Positions 6,674-17,178 of a DNA stretch of 17,178 nt are shown piece after piece (the stretch's first letter is position 1; each line of letters begins with the position of its first letter). The translations under genes and the position numbers were made by a program. The DNA comes from Thermoanaerobaculia bacterium (GTDB lineage Bacteria > Bacteroidota > Bacteroidia > Chitinophagales > Saprospiraceae), in contig JAKLJF010000033.1 in NCBI GenBank assembly GCA_023151335.1, positions 1 through 17,178 of the forward strand, in the 5' to 3' direction. The notes under the pieces were generated by a model. That model was not told where the DNA came from and did not search any database. It saw only the letters and a list, made by a program, of their open reading frames with translations.

Positions 6674-8116
6674 ATGAACATTCAATTCATTGGGCGGGAA
6701 AAAGAAAAAGAGGTATTGCAGCACGCCCTGTTGTCGCCGGAAGCCGAGTTTGTGTCCGTGATAGGCAGACGCCGGGTGGGGAAGACTTTTTTGATAAAGA
6801 CGGTTTACGAAAAGAACATAATTTTTGAAATAACCGGGCTGCAAAATGCCACGGTGGATAAACAGCTGGAGCATTTCAACTTCACCCTGGCCCAATACGC
6901 CCAATCCGATATTCCCATAGCCAAAGCCACTTCCTGGCTGGATGCTTTCCACTTACTGACTTATGTTCTGAAAAAAAAAATGGATGAAGCGCCGGGAAAA
7001 AAAGTAGTGTTTTTCGACGAGTTGCCCTGGCTGGCTAAAAATGATCCGGGTTTTCTGACCGGGCTGGAGTATTTCTGGAACAGCTGGGCGGTCACGCAGC
7101 CCCTTGTGGTGGTGATTTGTGGTTCCGCAGCATCCTGGATGATCCAGAACGTGGTGAACAATACAGGCGGACTTTACAACCGCCTCACCAAACGGATTTA
7201 CCTGAAACCTTTCTCGCTGGCAGAAACTAAAAAGTACCTGCAAAGCCGGCGTCTTAATTTCAGCAACTACGAGATCACCGAGTTGTACATGGCTATGGGC
7301 GGCATTCCGCACTATCTGAAAGAGGTGAAAGGCAATAAAAGTGCCACTCAAAACATCGACGAAATCTGTTTTTCAACGACAGGGCTGTTGCGCGACGAGT
7401 TCCGTCTGATGTTTTCCTCCTTGTTCGAGAACGCGGAAAAACATACGGCCATTATCCGCGCGCTGGCGACGAGCCATCAGGGGCTGACCCGTCAGGCCAT
7501 CGTTCAATTGGCCAAAATTCCGGAAAACGGCCATACCAGCCGGGTAATAGAGGAACTGGAGCAATCCGGCTTCATTTCCGCCTACTACCCTTTTGGAAAA
7601 CGGAAAAAGGACATGCTCTACCGCCTGACCGACGAGTATTCGCTGTTTTATCTGAAATTTATCGAAAATAAAGTCCATGAAGGTAGCGGCACCTGGCAGC
7701 ACCTCAGCCAAACCCAGGAGTACAAAACCTGGAGTGGCTACGCCTTCGAAAGCATTTGCTTAAAACATATCCCCCAAATAAAAAAAGCCCTGAGCATCGG
7801 TGGGGTATACTCGCTTTCCTCCACTTTTTACAAAAAAGGCACGACCGGGCAAAAAGGCGCTCAGATCGATCTGCTGCTCGACCGCAATGACCAAGTGATT
7901 AACATTTTCGAGATCAAATTCAGCAACCGGGAGATCAGCCTTACCAAAGAACAGGCCGACACGCTGCGCCAAAAATGCTGGACTTTCGCCGAAGTCACCA
8001 AGACCCGCAAACGCCTCATGCTTGTACTGATCACTACTTTCGGCCTGAACCATAACCAGCACAGTCTGGGCTTAGTGGAGGCTGTGGTGATGCTGGATGA
8101 TTTGTTCACAGATTAA
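6674..8116 (+). CDS. AAA family ATPase with C-terminal DUF234 (PD-(D/E)xK-like) domain
   Basis: Cytoplasmic protein of 480 residues of the archaeal-type ATPase/DUF234 family. The Walker A motif GRRRVGKT is at residues 31-38. Walker B VVFFDELPWL (111-120, with D115 and E116) and a sensor-1-like strand VVVICGS (145-151) follow. A winged-helix region spans about 265-310. The C-terminal DUF234 part keeps the layout of a PD-(D/E)xK nuclease fold: E359, D399 in QIDLLL and E413-x-K415 in FEIKF. The role of the family is unsettled; DNA processing or genome defence is often suspected from its fold. It has its own promoter and is bounded by gene debris on the left and the next sigma-54 module 9 bp after its stop, so it looks like an inserted accessory gene. 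Its sequence appears more A-rich than its neighbours, including a run of ten A at 6971-6980. Confidence 0.88.
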   Translation: MNIQFIGREKEKEVLQHALLSPEAEFVSVIGRRRVGKTFLIKTVYEKNIIFEITGLQNATVDKQLEHFNFTLAQYAQSDIPIAKATSWLDAFHLLTYVLKKKMDEAPGKKVVFFDELPWLAKNDPGFLTGLEYFWNSWAVTQPLVVVICGSAASWMIQNVVNNTGGLYNRLTKRIYLKPFSLAETKKYLQSRRLNFSNYEITELYMAMGGIPHYLKEVKGNKSATQNIDEICFSTTGLLRDEFRLMFSSLFENAEKHTAIIRALATSHQGLTRQAIVQLAKIPENGHTSRVIEELEQSGFISAYYPFGKRKKDMLYRLTDEYSLFYLKFIENKVHEGSGTWQHLSQTQEYKTWSGYAFESICLKHIPQIKKALSIGGVYSLSSTFYKKGTTGQKGAQIDLLLDRNDQVINIFEIKFSNREISLTKEQADTLRQKCWTFAEVTKTRKRLMLVLITTFGLNHNQHSLGLVEAVVMLDDLFTD

Positions 8117-8125
8117 ATTTCTCCC

Positions 8126-8139
8126 GTCCAATTCCGGAC
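8126..8139 (+). promoter_or_regulatory. Upstream activator dyad 1 of permease 3
   Basis: GTCCAATTCCGGAC, identical to both dyads before permease 1. It begins 10 bp after the stop codon of the DUF234 ATPase gene. Confidence 0.6.
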
Positions 8140-8146
8140 ATCCGCC

Positions 8147-8160
8147 GTTCATAATCGAAC
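8147..8160 (+). promoter_or_regulatory. Upstream activator dyad 2 of permease 3, variant (GTTC-N6-GAAC)
   Basis: GTTCATAATCGAAC stands 21 bp after dyad 1 and 68 bp before the sigma-54 core, exactly as at permease 1. The arms differ from GTCC/GGAC by one base each, and the two changes are symmetric so pairing is kept. The flanks CCGCC and AGTC are also shared with the site at 1331. Confidence 0.6.
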
Positions 8161-8214
8161 AGTCATATCAGTATTTTTGTTGGCAAAATATTGGTAGTCA
8201 GCACTTTGTTTCAC

Positions 8215-8229
8215 TGGCACAAGGATTGC
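8215..8229 (+). promoter_or_regulatory. Sigma-54 (-24/-12) promoter of permease 3
   Basis: TGGCAC-AAGGA-TTGC is a perfect match to the RpoN consensus, with the GG and GC dinucleotides ten bases apart. The predicted start is near 8241, giving a leader of about 32 bases to the ATG at 8273. Confidence 0.82.
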
Positions 8230-8232
8230 GCA

Positions 8233-8265
8233 ATGTTTACGAAACATAAAAAGTTTCGAAAACAT
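8233..8265 (+). repeat. 13-bp inverted repeat across the predicted permease 3 transcription start
   Basis: ATGTTTACGAAAC (8233-8245) faces GTTTCGAAAACAT (8253-8265), complementary at 12 of 13 positions with a 7-base A-rich centre. The left arm spans the predicted +1 of the sigma-54 promoter, so it fits an operator for a second regulator better than an RNA hairpin. Permease 1 has nothing like it. Confidence 0.65.
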
Positions 8266-8272
8266 AACCGCT

Positions 8273-10636
8273 ATGTTCCGCAACTATCTGAAAATCGCGT
8301 TCCGTCACCTCTGGGGAAACAAAACCTTCAGTTTCCTTAATCTCGCCGGGTTGGCCACGGGCATCGCCTGCGCGGCGCTCATTTTGCTTTGGGTGGAAAA
8401 CGAACTGAGTTACAACCGCTTCCACGCCAATGGCGACCGGATATACCAGATTTTAAACAATCAGACCTACGACGGCAAAACCTACACCTTTGCCGCCACG
8501 CCGGGTCCATTGCGCGACGCGCTCGTGGAGGAAATCCCGGAAATGGAATACGTAAGCCGCACGGACTGGGGCGACGAGAACCTGGTCACTTACGGCGACA
8601 AAAACTTTTACGAGGAAAGCCAGAGCGTGGAGCCGGATTTTTTCCGGATATTCTCGTTCCGCCTGCTGAAAGGCAAGCCGGAAACGGTGTTTCAGGACCT
8701 GCACTCCGTAGTCGTTACCGAGTCGTTTGCGAAAAAATATTTCGGCGACGAGGAGCCGCTGGGCAAGGTGATCAACCTCGACAAAAAAACCGATTTCAAG
8801 GTGACGGGCGTGGTGGCCGACCCGCCGGAAAACTCGTCCATTCGTTTTACTTTTCTGAAACCGTTCGATCTGTTTTTAAAAAACAATGAATGGACGCAAA
8901 ACTGGGGCACCAATGGCCTGCAGGCTTTTCTCACCCTGCGTCCGGGGGCCGATGTGGCCAGGGTAAACCATGCCCTCGACAGCATCGTGGTACGCCACAA
9001 GGAAGGCGCCAGCTCCCGCCTGTTCCTGTTTGCGCTCAGGGACTGGCGTTTGCGCAGCGATTTTAAGGAAGGCAAGATGGCCGGCGGGCGCATCGAATAC
9101 GTGCGGCTGTTCTCGGTGATCGCGGCATTCATCCTGCTGATCGCCTGCATCAATTTTATGAACCTGGCCACCGCCCGCTCCGAGCAGCGGGCGCGCGAGG
9201 TGGGCGTGCGAAAGGTGCTGGGCGCCGAGCGTGGCGCGCTGGTGTGGCAGTTTTTGGGCGAGAGCCTGCTGCTGTCGCTCATGGCCGTCGTCATGGCCGC
9301 GGCCATGGTCACACTGGCCCTGCCCGGTTTCAACGAACTGGTAGGCGAAGAACTGTCGCTGCGGCTGAACGACCCCGTACACCTGGGCGGCCTGCTCGGC
9401 GTAGGGCTGCTGGCCGGTTTGCTGGCAGGCAGTTATCCCTCGCTGTACCTGTCGTCGTTCCAGCCGGTGCGCGTACTGAAAGGGATGGTATTCTCCTTCC
9501 GGGGCGGCGGTGGCGGCAGCGTGCGCAAGGCGCTGGTGGTGTCGCAATTCGTCATTTCGAGCGTGCTCATCATCGGCACTTTGGTTATTTATCAGCAAAT
9601 ACAACACGTCAAAAGCCGGCGCCTGGGCTACGACAAGGAAAACATGATGGTGATACCGCTGCGGGGCAATCTGAACGAGCATTTCCCGGCTATCAAACAA
9701 AGCCTGCTGGCCACCGGGGCGGTGGAAAACGCCGCCAAAGCCAACCAGTCGCTGCTGCAACTCGGCAACAACACCGGCGACTTCAGCTGGCCCGGCAAAG
9801 ACCCCGGCAGCGAAGTGCTCGTCACAACGGAATGGGTCAGTCAGGAATATATTGCTACGATGGGTATGAAGATCAAAGCAGGCCGGGATTTCAACCCCGA
9901 CGTCATCAGCGATACTTCCTCCCTGCTGATCAACGAAACTTTTGCCCAGCTCATCGGCGGCGGCGAAAACCTCGTCGGCAGCCAGGTCAGGATGAATGAA
10001 AGCGAGTACCGCGTGATCGGCATCGTGGAAGACTTCCTTTTCAACGACATGTACGGCAAACCCGATCCCGTGGCTTTCTTTTGCCAGCCCTCCTCCACCA
10101 ACCGCCTGTTCGTCAGGCTGAAAAGCGGGCAGGATATGTCCGGGGCTGTAGCCGCCGTGGCTGATGTGATCAAAAAACACAATCCCGGTTATCCGTTCGA
10201 ATACAAATTCATGGACCAACAGTTCGACCGCTTGTTCCGCGGCGAAACGCTGATCGGCATGCTGGCCCGCCTGTTCGCCGGGCTCGCTGTTTTTATTTCC
10301 TGTCTGGGCCTTTTCGGTCTGGCGGCTTACACCGCCGAACGCCGCACCAAAGAGATCGGTATCCGCAAGGTGCTGGGCGCCAGCGTGGCCGGTATCGTGG
10401 GCCTGCTGTCGGCCGATTTCCTCAAACTCGTCGGCATCGCCCTGCTGATCGCCACGCCGCTGGCTTATTTTCTGCTCGACCAGTGGCTGGCCGACTTTGC
10501 CTACCGCATCGACATTTCCTGGCAGGTGTTCGCCATGGCAGGACTCCTGGCGACGGTTTTGGCGTTCCTCACGGTGAGTTTCCAAAGCGTGAAGGCGGCG
10601 CTGATGAACCCGGTACGGTCGTTGAAGAGCGAGTGA
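8273..10636 (+). CDS. ABC transporter permease 3 (two MacB_PCD/FtsX units)
   Basis: Inner-membrane permease of 787 residues. TM1 lies at about 19-46, followed by the first periplasmic domain. The first FtsX domain starts near 279 (NLATARSEQRAREVGVRKVLGA). A middle TM leads into the second periplasmic domain, and the last FtsX domain starts near 664 (RRTKEIGIRKVLGASVAGIV). The N-terminus MFRNYLKIAFRHL and the C-terminal 100 residues closely resemble permease 1, and both share the sigma-54 control module, so the gene and its promoter were probably duplicated together. It is a single gene here, without a counterpart of permease 2 and without an ATPase. Control is inferred to be by RpoN plus an enhancer-binding activator encoded elsewhere. 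Substrate unknown; efflux or envelope-stress roles are typical of MacB relatives. Confidence 0.9.
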   Translation: MFRNYLKIAFRHLWGNKTFSFLNLAGLATGIACAALILLWVENELSYNRFHANGDRIYQILNNQTYDGKTYTFAATPGPLRDALVEEIPEMEYVSRTDWGDENLVTYGDKNFYEESQSVEPDFFRIFSFRLLKGKPETVFQDLHSVVVTESFAKKYFGDEEPLGKVINLDKKTDFKVTGVVADPPENSSIRFTFLKPFDLFLKNNEWTQNWGTNGLQAFLTLRPGADVARVNHALDSIVVRHKEGASSRLFLFALRDWRLRSDFKEGKMAGGRIEYVRLFSVIAAFILLIACINFMNLATARSEQRAREVGVRKVLGAERGALVWQFLGESLLLSLMAVVMAAAMVTLALPGFNELVGEELSLRLNDPVHLGGLLGVGLLAGLLAGSYPSLYLSSFQPVRVLKGMVFSFRGGGGGSVRKALVVSQFVISSVLIIGTLVIYQQIQHVKSRRLGYDKENMMVIPLRGNLNEHFPAIKQSLLATGAVENAAKANQSLLQLGNNTGDFSWPGKDPGSEVLVTTEWVSQEYIATMGMKIKAGRDFNPDVISDTSSLLINETFAQLIGGGENLVGSQVRMNESEYRVIGIVEDFLFNDMYGKPDPVAFFCQPSSTNRLFVRLKSGQDMSGAVAAVADVIKKHNPGYPFEYKFMDQQFDRLFRGETLIGMLARLFAGLAVFISCLGLFGLAAYTAERRTKEIGIRKVLGASVAGIVGLLSADFLKLVGIALLIATPLAYFLLDQWLADFAYRIDISWQVFAMAGLLATVLAFLTVSFQSVKAALMNPVRSLKSE

Positions 10637-10929
10637 GGATTATTGCGCAGGGCAGAGCCTTGGAGGAGGTATTACTTTCCCCAAAAATTCAGCTTTCGAA
10701 CTTTCGTCCTCGAAAACCGGTCTGCTTTCCCCGACAAACTGGCTGATTTAAAATACCAGATCAAAGTAATAGTCGAAAACACCGGAATACGCGATAAATT
10801 TTCTGGAAAGCCTGAAAGGAAATTTGGACAAAACACCTGGGCACAATTTTGCATCATTCTGCCAGGAGTAGTCTTTTCATGGCTATTGGGAGCGAAAAAT
10901 TCGCGAAAGATTTCTTCAATCAGGTAATC
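10637..10929. other. Convergent gene-poor spacer
   Basis: This 293-base stretch separates the plus-strand permease 3 from the minus-strand lipoprotein gene and is visibly richer in A and T than its flanks. An open frame of about 94 codons from a TTG near 10643 contains one hydrophobic stretch (FCIILPGVVFSWLLGA) but resembles nothing I know and has no ribosome-binding or promoter signal. I see no convincing terminator; the best stem is an imperfect 8-bp AAATTTTC/GGAAATTT pair near 10796-10825. Confidence 0.4.
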
Positions 10930-11631
10930 TTAACGGCTGAACGCCGAAACCGGCGACAGGGTTATTTTCCGGAATTCCACTTCCGAGCCTTCGGCCTGCA
11001 CGGCTATTTGGCCTTTGGAGGCGGTCGCATTCGTGCCGTGATTGACGAGGGCGCCGTTTATCCACACTTTTACGGCATTGCCCAAACATTCAATGACCAT
11101 GGTATTCCACTCGCCGGGCGGGTTTTCGGCGCCGTCGGTCAGGTTGAGGATACGCCGTTCTTTCCCTTCCGTGATGCCCCATTTTTCCCGGGGGCCGCGT
11201 CTTTTTTCCATATCCGGCACGGTGATGTCCTCCACGATGCACCAGAAGTCGCCGGCATTTTCGTGCATCATCTGCACTTCTATGGATTTGGGGAACATGC
11301 CGTACAAGGCCCTCGGGGTGGAGGCGTGCACGAGTACGCCGCAGTTGCCGGGCACGCCGGCGAAGCGGTACTCCACTTCGAGGCGGTAGTTTTCATAGAC
11401 GGCGTCGGTGATCAGGTGCCCGCCGGGTTTGCCCAGGCTCACCAGCAAGCCGTTGCGCACGATGAAAGGCGGCGGCAGGGTGTTATTCTTGTCCAGGTCC
11501 GGCACGTCCATGTGCCAGCCGCGGAGGTCTTTGCCGTTGAAAAGGTTTTGGGTCCGGGGGCTGTTTTTGGGCTTCACGGCGCAGGAGAACAGGAGAGTGC
11601 TGAGCAGGAAAAGAAGCGGAAGGTGTTTCAT
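10930..11631 (-). CDS. DUF1080 (3-keto-disaccharide hydrolase domain) lipoprotein
   Basis: Exported lipoprotein of 233 residues. The signal peptide MKHLPLLFLLSTLLFSC ends in a lipobox LFSC with the acylated Cys at 17. The mature part opens with LFNGKDLRGW (30-39), the signature of the DUF1080/PF06439 domain, and continues with GNCGVLVHA, SIEVQM, W-N-T-M-V-I-E-C and VWINGALVNH, all usual for this concanavalin-like beta-sandwich. The length equals one domain, so it is complete. Characterised relatives hydrolyse 3-keto-glycosides, but most members are untested, so the substrate is unknown. It lies 90 bp downstream of the methyltransferase gene on the same strand; this gap is long enough to hold its own promoter, though only a poor -7 match (complement of 11696-11703) is seen. 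Confidence 0.88.
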   Translation of the reverse strand: MKHLPLLFLLSTLLFSCAVKPKNSPRTQNLFNGKDLRGWHMDVPDLDKNNTLPPPFIVRNGLLVSLGKPGGHLITDAVYENYRLEVEYRFAGVPGNCGVLVHASTPRALYGMFPKSIEVQMMHENAGDFWCIVEDITVPDMEKRRGPREKWGITEGKERRILNLTDGAENPPGEWNTMVIECLGNAVKVWINGALVNHGTNATASKGQIAVQAEGSEVEFRKITLSPVSAFSR

Positions 11632-11721
11632 GTGCGAGCCTTATAAATAACCCGGGGAGAAGGTAACAAGATTCATATCAACTGCTTGTTTTCCACAAAG
11701 TAAAGCCTTTCCGGCGATTTT

Positions 11722-12441
11722 TCATAATCCCCTTTTCCGCACTGCCCGGATACACATAAACGACGGGAATGCATTCAATTCTTTATAATGCCGCGCATCG
11801 TATTGTTCGAATTCCGGGGTGGGTTTGGGCTCGACCAGCCGGTCGATCCAGAATCCGTTTTCGGTCAGGGGGGCGATACAAGCGTGCAGGGGCCGGCGGT
11901 AGCTGTGCACTTCCACGGGTTGGCCGAAGCCTTTCCAGGTGCATTGTACGGCCTCTGTGTCGAAATAGCGGCTTGAGCGGAAGAAATTGTATTCGAAAAA
12001 CGGGTGATCGATGGAAAGCACAAGACAGCCCTCGGGTTTCAGCACCCGGTGAAACTCCCGGATGGTGGGGCCCCAGTCTTCCACGTAGTGCATGGCCAGG
12101 GCGCAGAGTACCACGTCGAACGATCCGGGGGCGAGCATATCGAGCGGCTGCGCCAGGTCGTGCACGAAGAAGACGCCGGCGTCGCGGTTCCGTTCTTTGG
12201 CCAGTTCGATCATGCGGGGGCTGATGTCGAAGCCGGTGACGGTTGCGCCCTGTGCGAGTAGTATTTCCGCGTATTTTCCCGGCCCGCAGGCCGCGTCGAG
12301 TATTGATTTCCCCTGTACGTCGGGCATTAACGCGAGGGTGTTGGGGCGGTCGTAATAGGCATTGTGGGGTTTGTGTTCGATGAGGCGGTTGTAGCTGTCG
12401 GCCAGGGCCTCGTAGGCGGCGATGATTTTTGCTTTGCTCAT
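11722..12441 (-). CDS. Class I SAM-dependent methyltransferase
   Basis: Cytoplasmic methyltransferase of 239 residues with the Methyltransf_11/25 Rossmann fold. SAM-binding motif I is ILDAACGPGKYAEIL (47-61), with the acidic residue after beta-2 in VTGFDIS (D72). Motif IV region FDVVLCALAMHYVEDW lies at 108-123, and the late motif LKPEGCLVLSIDHP at 134-147. The C-terminal third (about 150-239) has paired aromatic residues (HPFFEYNFFRSSRYF) and probably shapes the acceptor pocket. The acceptor, small molecule or other, cannot be told from sequence. The gene starts 39 bp downstream of the flavoprotein gene and is probably read through from it, although no functional link to pyruvate metabolism is evident. 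Confidence 0.88.
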   Translation of the reverse strand: MSKAKIIAAYEALADSYNRLIEHKPHNAYYDRPNTLALMPDVQGKSILDAACGPGKYAEILLAQGATVTGFDISPRMIELAKERNRDAGVFFVHDLAQPLDMLAPGSFDVVLCALAMHYVEDWGPTIREFHRVLKPEGCLVLSIDHPFFEYNFFRSSRYFDTEAVQCTWKGFGQPVEVHSYRRPLHACIAPLTENGFWIDRLVEPKPTPEFEQYDARHYKELNAFPSFMCIRAVRKRGL

Positions 12442-12480
12442 TTGATGCAGGGTATAAAAGCAGTGACGGCTGTCGAGGTG

Positions 12481-13473
12481 TCACCCCTTCACCCCTTCCA
12501 AAATCTTAATATAATTCGCCCGCTCATACGCCGTGGGGTCCGACACGTGTTGCTGGCTCATGGCGCCCTTGAACGCGTCGACGGATTTGAAGCCCATGGT
12601 CCGCATCCAGGTCATCAGGTCGCCGGTGATGGTTTGCAGGTGCTCGATGCCGTATTTGTACAGGGAAGAAGCGGTCATCACCACGTCGGCTCCGGCGAGC
12701 AGGTATTTGATCACCTCGTTGGCGCCCTGCACGCCGGTGGTAGCGGCCAGTGACACGGGCACGCGGCCGTACAGGATGGCGATCCAGAGCAGAGGCAGGC
12801 GGATCTCGTTGGGCGCGCTGTACTGGAGGTCGGACAATACCTGCAGTTTGGTGATATCAAAGTCGGGCTGGTAAAAGCGGTTGAACAACACCAGCGCGTC
12901 GGCGCCGGCCTTGTGCATACGCTGCGCCATATTGGCCATGGCGCTGAAATAGGGGTTCAGTTTGATGGCCACCGGCACATCCACGTGGCTTTTCACCGCG
13001 GCGATGATGTCGAGATAACGTTGTTCCACCTGCGCGCTGCTGACCCGGGGGTCGGCCGGTATCCAGAACACGTTGATCTCCAGGCCGTCTGCGCCGGCGT
13101 CCACCATCTGGCGGGCGTATTCCATCCAGCCCTCGGTGGTGGTGGCGTTCAGGCTGGCAATGATGGGTATCTCCACCCGCGCTTTGGCGCGGCGGATGAG
13201 CTGGAGATACTGTTCCGTACCGACGTGAAATTCGTCCAGGTCGGGGAAATAATCGGCCGCCTCGGCAAACACGTTGCTGGTAGCCGCCACGGCCCGCTCG
13301 TACTGGCGGTATTCCCGCTGGATCTGTTCTTCAAACAGCGAAAACAATACGACGGCGCCGGCGCCGGCATCTTCCATACGCAAGATATTGTTGACATCCT
13401 CCGACAGGGTGCAGGCGGAAACGACAATCGGGGAGGAGAGGGGAATGCCCATGTAGGTGGTGCGGAGATCCAT
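12481..13473 (-). CDS. Dihydroorotate dehydrogenase-like flavoprotein
   Basis: TIM-barrel protein of 330 residues of the DHODH/PreA FMN-binding superfamily. The barrel pattern is clear: MGIPLSSPIVVSA at the N-terminus, IPIIASLNATTTEGW (102-116), DGLEINV (129-135), VPVAIKLNP with K171, and a phosphate-binding end ATTGVQGANEVIKYLLAGADVV (244-265). In true DHODHs the segment after ElNv reads SCPN; here it reads FWIPADP (136-142), so the usual catalytic Cys is missing. This argues against pyrimidine synthesis and for a different oxidoreductase. It follows nifJ by 46 bp on the same strand; this pairing is seen in other anaerobe-like pyruvate oxidation loci and suggests a role in electron transfer tied to PFOR, but no member known to me has a proven reaction. 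Confidence 0.85.
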   Translation of the reverse strand: MDLRTTYMGIPLSSPIVVSACTLSEDVNNILRMEDAGAGAVVLFSLFEEQIQREYRQYERAVAATSNVFAEAADYFPDLDEFHVGTEQYLQLIRRAKARVEIPIIASLNATTTEGWMEYARQMVDAGADGLEINVFWIPADPRVSSAQVEQRYLDIIAAVKSHVDVPVAIKLNPYFSAMANMAQRMHKAGADALVLFNRFYQPDFDITKLQVLSDLQYSAPNEIRLPLLWIAILYGRVPVSLAATTGVQGANEVIKYLLAGADVVMTASSLYKYGIEHLQTITGDLMTWMRTMGFKSVDAFKGAMSQQHVSDPTAYERANYIKILEGVKG

Positions 13474-13519
13474 ATAGTCAGGTTGCTTTTTTCAGGTAAC
13501 AGTTAATTTCGATTTAGAT

Positions 13520-17095
<3,576 letters not shown>

Positions 17096-17101
17096 GATAG
17101 A

Positions 17102-17178
17102 TCAATCTTTGGCGGGTTCAGAAATCATTTCAATGGCATAGCAGGGGCATTGTTCGTAGCAAACGCCGCAGCCCGTGC
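17102..17178 (-). CDS. 4Fe-4S binding protein, C-terminal end (partial)
   Basis: The last 25 codons of a gene that continues beyond the right edge. The complement reads TGCGVCYEQCPCYAIEMI then SEPAKD and a TGA. The C-x2-C-x3-C-P ladder is a 4Fe-4S ferredoxin motif, and the partial codon at the window edge probably supplies the first Cys. Its stop lies 6 bp before the nifJ start, so the two are surely in one operon. It may be a small ferredoxin, or the tail of a longer NAD(P)H-dependent oxidoreductase of the glutamate-synthase small-chain type, which often ends in such a cluster. The visible part cannot decide. Confidence 0.8.
   Translation of the reverse strand, partial: TGCGVCYEQCPCYAIEMISEPAKD

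Noticed and set aside
8876..10585. Minus-strand open frame of about 570 codons opposite permease 3
   Set aside because: Same antisense artefact, with no domain and His/Gln-rich composition.
10838..10852. TGGGCACAATTTTGC as a third sigma-54 promoter
   Set aside because: GG and GC are spaced correctly but the -24 element is poor, no GTCC-N6-GGAC dyad lies upstream, and no plus-strand gene follows.
10643..10927. Open frame of 94 codons in the convergent spacer
   Set aside because: TTG start just behind the permease stop, no promoter or family resemblance; kept only as a note in the spacer entry.

Overview
The window looks like chromosome of a fairly GC-rich member of the Bacteroidota. I infer this from three things: FtsX/MacB-type permeases of about 790 residues in the style of that phylum, perfect TAnnTTTGC (-7) promoter elements before two genes, and the lack of Shine-Dalgarno sequences. 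I cannot name the genus.

Left part, plus strand: a class II Fic AMP-transferase (44-1147) with its own TAnnTTTGC promoter, then a short decayed GNAT acetyltransferase tail (about 1183-1299). Next comes a sigma-54 promoter with two upstream dyads, driving two tandem permease genes (1439-3823 and 3858-6233). The next 440 bases hold a minus-strand relic of a DUF2461/TIGR02453 gene and a cluster of GCGAAAT inverted repeats. This cluster lies before an AAA ATPase/DUF234 gene (6674-8116). A second copy of the sigma-54 control module starts 9 bp after that gene and drives a third permease (8273-10636).

Right part, minus strand (read from the right edge leftward): the last codons of a 4Fe-4S protein, pyruvate:ferredoxin oxidoreductase (nifJ), a dihydroorotate-dehydrogenase-like flavoprotein, a SAM methyltransferase and a DUF1080 lipoprotein. 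The first three are tightly spaced and form a plausible operon for pyruvate oxidation and low-potential electron flow. The last two run the same way but have unrelated functions. The two halves of the window converge on a gene-poor 293-base stretch (10637-10929).

The most interesting signal is the duplicated control module. Before permease 1 and permease 3 there are two 14-bp dyads whose starts are exactly 21 bp apart, and in both copies the second dyad starts exactly 68 bp before a TGGCAC-N5-TTGM sigma-54 core. One dyad has changed in both arms so that its symmetry is kept, which points to selection for binding of a dimeric activator. Permease 3 also has a 13-bp inverted repeat over its predicted transcription start that permease 1 lacks. 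The permeases have no ATPase partner in the window, and no sigma-54 activator gene is present here either, so both must be encoded elsewhere.
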